Assembly: GCA_017999135.1 (NCBI GenBank)
Contig: JAGOBT010000292.1
Coordinates: 1-5,028 of the forward strand
Origin: Burkholderiaceae bacterium
GTDB lineage: Bacteria > Pseudomonadota > Gammaproteobacteria > Burkholderiales > Burkholderiaceae_C
DNA: 5,028 nt
Direction: 5' to 3'
Shown: positions 1-5,028 of the stretch, piece by piece
Numbering within the stretch: position 1 is the first letter of the stretch
Layout: every line of letters begins with the position of its first letter
The notes under the pieces: generated by a model
What the model was told of the DNA's origin: nothing
The model's input: the letters and a program-made list of their open reading frames with translations, nothing else
Database searches by the model: none
Translations under genes and position numbers: made by a program

Positions 1-796
1 TCTTGGCCAGGAACGGGCCCAGCGGCTGGTATTCCCAGGCCTGCAGATCACGTGCCGACCAGTCGTTGAACAGCGCCACGCCGAAGACCTGGTCGTCGGC
101 CGCATCGATGGCGATTGGCGTGCCCAGCGCATTGCCGGCGCCGATGAAGTAGCCCAGCTCCAGTTCCAGGTCCAGCCGCTGGCTGGGGCCAAAGCCTGGG
201 GTGCTGGCACCGGCGGCCGGCGCCGTCTGCCCGCGCGGGCGGCGGATCGGCGTGCCGCTGGGCACCACCGACGAGGCGCGGCCGTGGTAGCCGATCGGCA
301 CCCACTTGTAGTTGGGCAGCAGCGGGTTGTCGGGCCGGAAGATCTTGCCCACCGCGGTGGCGTGGTGGATGCCGACATAGAAATCGGTGTAGTCGCCGAT
401 GCGGCAGGGCAGGCCCAACTCGACCGCGCCTTGCGCCACCAGGCACGGCGCCAGCGCCGCCTGCTGGGGCGAGCCTGCCGCCAGGGCGCGCGACAGCGCG
501 AGGCGCAGCGTGCGCCGCGCCGAGCCGCCCAGCGCCATGAAGGCATTCAGGTCGCCCGCGGCCAGTGGTGCCAGCAGTGGCGGCACGTCGGCAGCCCAGC
601 CCGGCTGGGCAGCGGCCAACTGCAGGTCGAGCACCTGGTCGCCGATGGCCACGCCGATGCGCCAGGACTCACCGGAGCCGCTGCGACGGAAGCGGCCGAA
701 CGGCAGGTTCTGGATGGGAAAGTCGGTGTCGGCGGCGTTGGCCGAAGCCACCCAGCTCTGCAGCGCCGGGTCATGGGTGTGGTCGGTGGTGGTCAT
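1..796 (-). CDS. fahA: Fumarylacetoacetase (fumarylacetoacetate hydrolase), N-terminal part, cut by window edge
   Basis: Last step of tyrosine/homogentisate breakdown: hydrolyses fumarylacetoacetate to fumarate and acetoacetate in the cytoplasm (family knowledge). I translated 265 codons from the ATG at 796; the frame is open to base 1. The protein starts MTTTDHTHDPALQSWV. It has a small N-terminal domain (about residues 10-120), then the FAH catalytic fold. Seen motifs: GDYTDFY (134-140) with metal ligand D138 and catalytic-base equivalent H145 in IHHA; R154; GYHGRASS (169-176); DLELELG (209-215) with ligands E211 and E213; NDWSARD (244-250) with ligand D245; Q252 and K265. These match mouse FAH D126, H133, R142, E199, E201, D233, Q240 and K253 in spacing. 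About 160 C-terminal residues should lie beyond the left edge. The start codon overlaps the hmgA stop (ATGA, 793-796), and its own Shine-Dalgarno is weak, so translational coupling to hmgA is likely. The same enzyme is called HmgB in pseudomonads. Confidence 0.97.
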   Translation of the reverse strand, partial: MTTTDHTHDPALQSWVASANAADTDFPIQNLPFGRFRRSGSGESWRIGVAIGDQVLDLQLAAAQPGWAADVPPLLAPLAAGDLNAFMALGGSARRTLRLALSRALAAGSPQQAALAPCLVAQGAVELGLPCRIGDYTDFYVGIHHATAVGKIFRPDNPLLPNYKWVPIGYHGRASSVVPSGTPIRRPRGQTAPAAGASTPGFGPSQRLDLELELGYFIGAGNALGTPIAIDAADDQVFGVALFNDWSARDLQAWEYQPLGPFLAK

Positions 797-2082
797 GGGC
801 GAAAGTTGTCCTGCAGACCTTGCCAGCAATCGGCATAACGCGCATCCAGCGCGCCACAGCCCATGGCAAAGGGGGTGGGCTTGAAGCGCCAGCGGCTCTC
901 CAGCATGAAGGCCAGCGTGTGGTCGAGCTTGTGCGGCGCCAGCACCGCGTGGCTGGCCTTGTCGAAGGCCTCGGCATCGGGCCCGTGCGGCACCATGCTG
1001 TTGTGCAGGCTCATGCCGCCGGGCTTGAAGCCTTCGGGCTTGGCGTCGTACTGGCCATGCACCAGGCCCATGAATTCACTCATCACGTTGCGGTGGTACC
1101 AGGGCGGGCGGAAGGTGTCTTCGCCCACCATCCAGCGCGGCGGGAAGATCACGAAATCGCAGTTGGCGGTGCCGGCGGTGTCGGTGGGGCTGGTCAGCAC
1201 GGTGAAGATGCTGGGGTCGGGGTGGTCGAAGCTGATCGAGCCGATCACCATGAAATTGGCGGTGTCGTACTTCACCGGCGTGAGGTTGCCGTGCCAGGCC
1301 ACCACGTCGAACGGCGTGCGCGGCTGGGTGGTGCGCCACAGCGCGCCGCCGTCGCGGCGGATGATCTCGTAGGGGTGGTCCTGCCGCGCCGCATACGCGG
1401 CCACCGGCGCCAGAAAGTCCCGCGGGTTGGCCAGGCCGTTGCTGCCGATGGGGCCCAGCTCGGGCAGGCGGAACGGCGCGCCGTGGTTCTCACACACATA
1501 GGCGCGCGACGGGCCATCCACCCCCACGCTGAAGGCCACACCGCGCGGCAGCAGCACCACCTCGCCCGGCCGGGCGTCCAGCACGCCCAGCTCGGTGATG
1601 AAGCGCAGCCTGCCCTGCTGCGGGATCACCAGCATCTCGCTGTCGGCATTGACCAGGGCGCGGCTGTCCATCGACCGGTTCATCAGCGCCAGGTGGGCGG
1701 CCATGCCGGTCCGGGCTTCGGGGTCGCCATTGACGACGATGGTGCGCAGGCCGTCGACGAAATCCAGCGGCGCATCGGGGATGGCGATCGGGTGCCAGCG
1801 CAGCGGGTCGGGCGGCACCACGGCGCCGGCGGCGGCGCCGGTCACCCAGTGCGGCTGGGCGTAGGGCGCATAGCCGCCAGTCACCACCGACGGCTGGCGG
1901 CGGTAGACCCAGGTGCGCTGGTTGCTGTGGCGCGGCGCGGTGAAGGCGCTGCCCGAGATCAGCTCGGCATACAGCCCCAGCGGGGCGCGCTGCGGGCTGT
2001 TGCGGCCCTGCGGCAGCGCGCCGGGCACGGCCTCGGTGGCGAACTGGTTGCCGAAGCCGGATTGGTAGGAGAGTTCGGTCAT
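793..2082 (-). CDS. hmgA: Homogentisate 1,2-dioxygenase
   Basis: Non-haem Fe(II) dioxygenase that opens the ring of homogentisate to give maleylacetoacetate; cytoplasmic. The product is 429 residues, normal for the family, and complete. It starts with the typical YQSGFGNQFATEA (6-18). The C-terminal cupin carries the iron site: PPWYHRN gives H330, SEFMGL gives E336, and VPHGPDA gives H366, equivalent to human HGD H335, E341 and H371 with identical spacing. H287 (FDHPDP) and H360 (SLH) match human H292 and H365, which act in substrate and oxygen handling. I chose the ATG at 2082 because the conserved N-terminus begins there. The same frame runs further upstream without a stop, but that stretch is the antisense-side shadow of the preceding genes. 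The gap from the small upstream gene is 20 bases and has no clear Shine-Dalgarno. The stop overlaps the fahA start. Confidence 0.98.
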   Translation of the reverse strand: MTELSYQSGFGNQFATEAVPGALPQGRNSPQRAPLGLYAELISGSAFTAPRHSNQRTWVYRRQPSVVTGGYAPYAQPHWVTGAAAGAVVPPDPLRWHPIAIPDAPLDFVDGLRTIVVNGDPEARTGMAAHLALMNRSMDSRALVNADSEMLVIPQQGRLRFITELGVLDARPGEVVLLPRGVAFSVGVDGPSRAYVCENHGAPFRLPELGPIGSNGLANPRDFLAPVAAYAARQDHPYEIIRRDGGALWRTTQPRTPFDVVAWHGNLTPVKYDTANFMVIGSISFDHPDPSIFTVLTSPTDTAGTANCDFVIFPPRWMVGEDTFRPPWYHRNVMSEFMGLVHGQYDAKPEGFKPGGMSLHNSMVPHGPDAEAFDKASHAVLAPHKLDHTLAFMLESRWRFKPTPFAMGCGALDARYADCWQGLQDNFRP

Positions 2083-2102
2083 GGCGTGGGTCCGGTGGAC
2101 GG

Positions 2103-2297
2103 TCAGCGGCCACTGGCGCGGGCAGCGGCCAGGGCCTGCTGCAGCACGTCGAGCTGGCCGATGTGGTTGGCCAGCAGCAGCACCAGGCGCGCATTCAGCG
2201 CATGGCTCTGGGCCTCGGTCAGGTCGCGGTGGGTCTCGATCAGCGCCTCGTAGAAGCTGTCGGGCGCTTCCAGGTTGGGGTCGGTGTTCAGCGGCAT
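2103..2297 (-). CDS. mhaB: Small DUF2783-type protein, possible coupling component (MhaB-like) of the adjacent flavin hydroxylase
   Basis: A 64-residue protein (about 7 kDa) starting MPLNTDPNLEAPDSFYEAL. It is acidic in the first half and helical in character, with LTEAQSHALNARLVLLLANH (26-45) followed by a second helix-like stretch rich in Leu, Gln and Ala. It has no signal peptide, membrane segment or Cys. I recognise the pattern as the DUF2783 family, whose members sit between a FAD monooxygenase gene and hmgA in many proteobacteria. Established knowledge: in Pseudomonas putida U the 3-hydroxyphenylacetate 6-hydroxylase needs the flavoprotein MhaA plus a small coupling protein, MhaB, of about 6-7 kDa. 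Matching this gene to MhaB is inference from size and position. The start is set by GAGGAG (2305-2310), well spaced before the ATG at 2297 and overlapping the stop of the flavoprotein gene. The gap is 11 bases, which suggests coupled, balanced expression. Being a real gene is much surer than the name. Confidence 0.85.
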   Translation of the reverse strand: MPLNTDPNLEAPDSFYEALIETHRDLTEAQSHALNARLVLLLANHIGQLDVLQQALAAARASGR

Positions 2298-2304
2298 GGA
2301 CAGG

Positions 2305-2310
2305 CTCCTC
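2305..2310 (-). promoter_or_regulatory. Strong Shine-Dalgarno of the small DUF2783 gene, overlapping the upstream stop codon
   Basis: On the minus strand the flavoprotein stop TGA (2311-2309) reads directly into GAGGAG (2310-2305), followed by CTGTCC-like spacing to the ATG at 2297. The overlap lets ribosomes finishing the flavoprotein restart on the small gene, and it fixes this short start unambiguously. Confidence 0.8.
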
Positions 2311-3946
2311 AATGCAGCGCCAGCGCGCGGCGCAGCGCGGCGGCCACATCGGCGGCGGTGGGGGCGCGCCAGCGGGCGCAGACATGCTGGTCGGGCCGCA
2401 GCAGCACCACGGTGCCGGGGCGGGCGTCGTAGCGCGCGGCGGCGGTGCCGGAGGCCGACAGCTGCACCAGGTTGACTGGCACGATGCCCTCGGCACCAGC
2501 GGCGACTGCTGCACCGTCGCAATCGAACACCAATGCCGCAAAGCCGTTGCCGGCCAGGCGGCGCAGCAGCCAGCCGCCGCCTTCAGCGTCTGCCAGCGGC
2601 GCATCGACAGCCGGCGCGCCCGGCACCATGGCGCCGGCAAAGAGGTCGCGGTCGGGCGTGTTCAAGGGCGAGGCATGCAGCGTGGCCGGCACCGACAACC
2701 GGCCGCTGTTGACCAGGCGGCGGGCGAACGGGTGCGTGCGCGCCAGATCCAGCGTGGCATCGCGGAACAGCCGCGAGATCGCGCTCTTGGGCGTGATGAA
2801 GTCGGTGGCGCGGGTCGAGTTCAGCAGGTTCTCGTCGGCCGCGAACTCGCGCTCAGGCCCGTAGGTGTCGAGCAGCGCGCGCGGTGCCACGCCGCGCAGC
2901 ACCAGGTCGAGCTTCCAGGCCAGGTTGTCGGTGTCCTGCACGCCGGAATTGGCCCCGCGTGCGCCGAAGGGCGACACACCATGCGCCGCGTCGCCGGCAA
3001 ACAGCACACGGCCGTGCACGAAGCGGTCCATGCGCAGGCAGGCGAAGGTGTAGACGCTGGCCCACTCCAGTTCGTATGGCACGTCACGCCCCATGGCGGC
3101 GCGCATCATCGCGTCCACACGCGGCTTGATGCGCTCGGGCTGCTTCTCGGCTTCGGGGTCGGCGTCCCAGCCCAGCTGGAAGTCGATGCGCCAGACGTTG
3201 TCGGGCTGGCGGTGTAGCAGCACGCTTTGATTCGGGTGGAACGGCGGGTCGAACCAGAACCAGCGCTCGGCCGGAAAGTCGGCCTGCATGCGCACGTCCG
3301 CGATCAGGAAGCGGTCCTGGAAGACCCGGCCCTTGCTTTCCTGGCCCAGCATGCCGCGCAGCGGCGAGCGTGATCCGTCACAGGCCACCAGGTAGTCGGC
3401 CTGCAGCTGATAACGGCCATCGGGCGTGTCCACGTCCAGCAGCACGCCGTCGGCCTGCGGGGTGCAGCCGACCACGGTGTTCTGCCAGCGGATGGTGATG
3501 CCGGGCAGTTCAGCCGCACGCAATGCGAGGTAGGCCTCGGCGTAGTACTGCTGCAGGTTGATGAAGGCCGGCCGCTCGTGCCCCGGCTCGGGCAACAGGT
3601 CGAAGCGGTAGAGCAGGTCGTGGCCGTTGAACACCTTGCCGACGTTCCATTCCACGCCCTTGGCGCACATGGCGTCGCCCACGCCCAGCCGGTCCCAGAT
3701 CTCCAGCGCACGCTTGGCAAAGCAGATGGCGCGCGAGCCGGTGGACAGCTTGTGGTCGTTGTCCAGCAGCAGCACCGGCTGGCCGCGCTGGGCCAGGTCG
3801 ATGGCCAGGCTCAGGCCCACCGGGCCGGCACCCACCACCACCACCGGGTGGCGCACCGGGGCAACTGCGTCCTGGTCGGGGCAACGCTGGTAGTCGAAGC
3901 TGTGGCGCTGGATGGTGGCGCCATCACTGTCGTAGGTCAGCGCCAT
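2309..3946 (-). CDS. mhaA: FAD-dependent aromatic hydroxylase, probable 3-hydroxyphenylacetate 6-hydroxylase flavoprotein (MhaA-like)
   Basis: Single-component-type flavoprotein monooxygenase of the PHBH/MhpA group, 545 residues (about 60 kDa). Seen in order: the Rossmann FAD motif VVVVGAGPVG (35-44), closed by the acidic LLLDND (59-64); the DG motif ACDGSRSPLRG (188-198); the GD motif RVLFAGDAAHGVSPFGARG (313-331), which binds the FAD ribityl chain and continues into NSGVQDTDNLAWKL (333-346); and a C-terminal thioredoxin-like domain (about 425-545) typical of phenol and MhpA-type hydroxylases. There is no signal peptide. Context points to an enzyme that makes homogentisate: it lies directly before a small DUF2783 gene and hmgA, as expected for MhaA of 3-hydroxyphenylacetate degradation. 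The reaction would be NAD(P)H- and O2-dependent para-hydroxylation to homogentisate (inference). Alternatives are a 3-(3-hydroxyphenyl)propionate hydroxylase (MhpA) or another phenolic hydroxylase. Start: the ATG at 3946, 4 bases after the upstream stop, with GGAAGG at 3955-3960. Enzyme class is nearly certain; substrate is about 60-70%. Confidence 0.93.
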   Translation of the reverse strand: MALTYDSDGATIQRHSFDYQRCPDQDAVAPVRHPVVVVGAGPVGLSLAIDLAQRGQPVLLLDNDHKLSTGSRAICFAKRALEIWDRLGVGDAMCAKGVEWNVGKVFNGHDLLYRFDLLPEPGHERPAFINLQQYYAEAYLALRAAELPGITIRWQNTVVGCTPQADGVLLDVDTPDGRYQLQADYLVACDGSRSPLRGMLGQESKGRVFQDRFLIADVRMQADFPAERWFWFDPPFHPNQSVLLHRQPDNVWRIDFQLGWDADPEAEKQPERIKPRVDAMMRAAMGRDVPYELEWASVYTFACLRMDRFVHGRVLFAGDAAHGVSPFGARGANSGVQDTDNLAWKLDLVLRGVAPRALLDTYGPEREFAADENLLNSTRATDFITPKSAISRLFRDATLDLARTHPFARRLVNSGRLSVPATLHASPLNTPDRDLFAGAMVPGAPAVDAPLADAEGGGWLLRRLAGNGFAALVFDCDGAAVAAGAEGIVPVNLVQLSASGTAAARYDARPGTVVLLRPDQHVCARWRAPTAADVAAALRRALALH

Positions 3947-3950
3947 GGAA

Positions 3951-4907
3951 TCAGCCTTCCAGCGTGGCCCACATCTGCTGGTCGCGCTCGGCCGTCCACA
4001 CGCGCGGGTCGCGGTACTGGGTGGCCTCGTCGTAGCAGCGCGTCACGTCGAACGGCATGCAGTGGTCGAAGATCACCCAGTGGCCGTAGGTGGGCTTCAG
4101 CGCCGCGTAGGTGGCCTTGTAGACGGCGTTCAGGTCTTGCCCGGCGGCCACGCCGGCCTTCACCTGCGTCCACACGTCGCTGATGAAGTTGCGGGTGGCG
4201 TCCAGGCCGGCCTGCACCTGGGCATCACCCTTCAATGCCGGGCCGCGGCCAGGCACCAGGGCCTGCGGCTGCAGGGCGGCGATGTTGCTCAGGGTCTGCG
4301 GCCAGTCCTGGAAGTAGGCGTCGCCGGCATAGGGCGTGGCGTCGAACTCGACCAGGTCGCCCGACAGCAGGGTCTTCTCGCCGGGCAGCCACACCACGGT
4401 GTCGCCCTTGGTGTGGCCGCGGCCCAGTTGCAGCAGCTGCACCTCCAGCTTGCCCAGCCAGAGCGTCATCTTGCCGGTGAAGGTGATGGTCGGCCAGGTC
4501 ATGCCGGCGGGCACGCTCTCGACATTGCGGAACAGGCGCGGGAAGCGGCCGATCTCGCTGGCCTTGTCGGCCTCGCCACGCTCGACGATCAGGTCGTAGG
4601 TGTCCTGGCTGGCGATGATCTGCTGCGCCTGGTAGGCGCTGGCGCCCAGCACCCGCACCGCGTGGTAGTGGGTCAGCACCACGTACCGGATCGGCTTGTC
4701 GGTCACGGTGCGGATGCGGCGGATCACGTCGGCCGCCATCGCCGGCGTGGCCTGGGTGTCGGCCACCAGCACGGCGTCGTCGCCGATGATGATGCCGGTG
4801 TTGGGGTCGCCCTCGGCGGTGTAGGCCCAGGCATGCTCGGACAGCTGGGCGAAGGTGACCTGCTTCTCTTCCAGGTCGGCCTGGCTGGCGAATGCTTTGG
4901 TGGACAT
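3951..4907 (-). CDS. MBL-fold metallo-hydrolase-like protein with altered metal site, first gene of the homogentisate operon
   Basis: A 318-residue protein with metallo-beta-lactamase fold order: N-terminal strands with NTGIIIGDDAVLVADTQAT (36-54); motif region VVLTHYHAVRVLGASAY (76-92); GRGHTKGDTVVWLPGE (162-177); LLSGDLVEF (180-188); and LVPGRGPAL (217-225). H80, H82, H165 and D184 match BBL-numbered ligands H116, H118, H196 and Asp/Cys221. D120, H121 and H263 are replaced by V84, R85 and R221. A C-terminal extension (about 230-318) holds a conserved-looking DHCMPFDV (281-288). The N-terminus MSTKAFASQADL is not a signal peptide, so the protein is probably cytoplasmic. The substrate is unknown. 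Position ahead of the ring-hydroxylating and ring-opening genes suggests a role in aromatic catabolism, for example ester, thioester or lactone cleavage (inference only). The ATG at 4907 is the first usable start because TAA lies in frame just upstream. The stop is 4 bases before the flavoprotein start. Confidence 0.93.
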   Translation of the reverse strand: MSTKAFASQADLEEKQVTFAQLSEHAWAYTAEGDPNTGIIIGDDAVLVADTQATPAMAADVIRRIRTVTDKPIRYVVLTHYHAVRVLGASAYQAQQIIASQDTYDLIVERGEADKASEIGRFPRLFRNVESVPAGMTWPTITFTGKMTLWLGKLEVQLLQLGRGHTKGDTVVWLPGEKTLLSGDLVEFDATPYAGDAYFQDWPQTLSNIAALQPQALVPGRGPALKGDAQVQAGLDATRNFISDVWTQVKAGVAAGQDLNAVYKATYAALKPTYGHWVIFDHCMPFDVTRCYDEATQYRDPRVWTAERDQQMWATLEG

Positions 4908-5028
4908 GGTGTCTTACATGGACTCCTCCCGTGTGGCAAGCGAGTTGTTGAAGTTCTGACTCGGCGGATACGACTGCGGTCTGACATCCGGCCTTGAGGT
5001 GCTGCCCGGACATGCCAGGCGCTGGCCT
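4908..5028 (-). promoter_or_regulatory. Upstream leader/intergenic region of the operon, probably holding the promoter
   Basis: No convincing coding frame continues upstream of the MBL gene, so the promoter for the whole unit probably lies here or just beyond the right edge. I found no sigma-70 -35/-10 pair of good quality. Small symmetries are present: TCTGAC occurs twice (4955-4960 and 4980-4985, 25 bases apart); CGGAT (4965-4969) and ATCCG (4986-4990) form a dyad whose half-sites are 21 bases apart centre to centre; and GCCAG/CTGGC (5014-5018 and 5022-5026) can form a short hairpin. Any could be an operator half-site, but each is short enough to be chance. No regulator gene is visible in the window. 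Confidence 0.45.
4914..4930 (-). promoter_or_regulatory. Strong ribosome-binding site followed by an in-frame ATG-TAA start-stop
   Basis: On the minus strand GGGAGGAG (4930-4923) is followed after three bases by ATG (4919-4917) and immediately by TAA (4916-4914). The usable ATG of the MBL gene is at 4907, in the same frame and four codons further on. Measured from GGAGG, the start-stop ATG is 5 bases away (ideal) and the real ATG is 17 bases away (long). No second Shine-Dalgarno precedes 4907. This may be a minimal upstream reading frame that works by reinitiation, or a second codon lost to a nonsense change with the downstream ATG taking over. Confidence 0.6.

Larger units (their letters stand above)
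1..4907 (-). other. Probable homogentisate catabolic operon (MBL protein - mhaA - mhaB - hmgA - fahA)
   Basis: Five genes share the minus strand with gaps of 4, 11 and 20 bases and one 4-base overlap (ATGA at 793-796), so single-transcript expression is likely. The encoded steps run from aromatic hydroxylation to homogentisate, through ring opening, to hydrolysis of fumarylacetoacetate. Maleylacetoacetate isomerase (maiA/hmgC) is missing here and may follow fahA beyond the left edge. No terminator-like hairpin with a T-run was seen between genes. Confidence 0.85.

Noticed and set aside
1821..1840. Perfect GC-rich dyad (7-base arms CGGCGCC/GGCGCCG, 6-base loop) inside hmgA
   Set aside because: It encodes a Gly/Ala run (about residues 82-87) in the middle of the gene and has no T-run. 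It is best explained by GCC/GGC alanine and glycine codons rather than a terminator or regulatory hairpin.
565..2253. Long plus-strand open frame of 562 codons opposite hmgA and fahA
   Set aside because: It is antisense to genes with intact catalytic motifs. Its translation is low-complexity, rich in Arg, Gly, Ala, His and Val, and matches no fold I know. Long antisense frames are expected where codon third positions are nearly all G or C.
2083..2640. Extension of the hmgA frame upstream of 2082 to an ATG at 2640 (a 615-residue version)
   Set aside because: The extra 186 residues overlap the flavoprotein and small gene out of frame and resemble no HGD domain. The conserved HGD N-terminus starts right at the ATG at 2082.
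2081..3217. Plus-strand open frame of 378 codons opposite the flavoprotein and small gene
   Set aside because: Same antisense artefact: Arg/Gly/Ala/Gln-rich, no motif, and it spans several real genes on the other strand.
3945..4997. Plus-strand open frame of 350 codons opposite the MBL gene
   Set aside because: Its His/Val/Gly/Leu-rich translation is typical of the reverse complement of a GC-rich gene; it has no domain signature or credible start.
4225..5013. Minus-strand open frame of 262 codons that begins upstream of the MBL gene
   Set aside because: It runs through the MBL gene in another frame and becomes Arg/Gly/His-rich low-complexity sequence. The MBL frame carries the real motifs.
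1..5028. CRISPR arrays, tRNA or rRNA genes, insertion sequences, attachment sites
   Set aside because: I looked on both strands and saw no regularly spaced repeats, no transposase-like product, no terminal inverted repeats and no tRNA-like T-loop. Coding density leaves almost no free space.

Overview
This GC-rich window (roughly two-thirds G+C by eye) is coding throughout. Third codon positions are almost always G or C, and both the protein types and gene order resemble the homogentisate loci of beta-proteobacteria, most likely Burkholderiales. The taxonomic call is inference; no rRNA or other marker is present.

All supported genes lie on the minus strand and read from right to left as one tightly packed unit. 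In transcription order they are: a leader of about 120 bases (4908-5028); a metallo-beta-lactamase (MBL) fold protein (4907-3951); a FAD-dependent aromatic hydroxylase resembling MhaA (3946-2309); a 64-residue DUF2783-type protein that could be the hydroxylase coupling protein MhaB (2297-2103); homogentisate 1,2-dioxygenase HmgA (2082-793); and the first 265 codons of fumarylacetoacetase FahA/HmgB (796-1), cut by the left edge. Intergenic gaps are 4, 11 and 20 bases, and hmgA and fahA overlap in an ATGA. No terminator, RNA gene, repeat array or mobile element was seen.

The genes fit one catabolic route. The flavoprotein plus small protein would hydroxylate 3-hydroxyphenylacetate to homogentisate. 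HmgA opens the ring to maleylacetoacetate, and FahA splits fumarylacetoacetate into fumarate and acetoacetate. The isomerase between these two steps (maiA/hmgC), the other homogentisate source (hppD) and any regulator are not in the window. The hmgA and fahA calls are very secure from intact active-site residues. The MhaA/MhaB assignment rests on family resemblance, size and context, and is less certain.

The most unusual points are in the first gene. Its MBL protein keeps one metal half-site but lacks all three canonical ligands of the second site. Its leader also has a strong ribosome-binding site placed ideally for an in-frame ATG that is followed at once by TAA, 12 bases before the real start.
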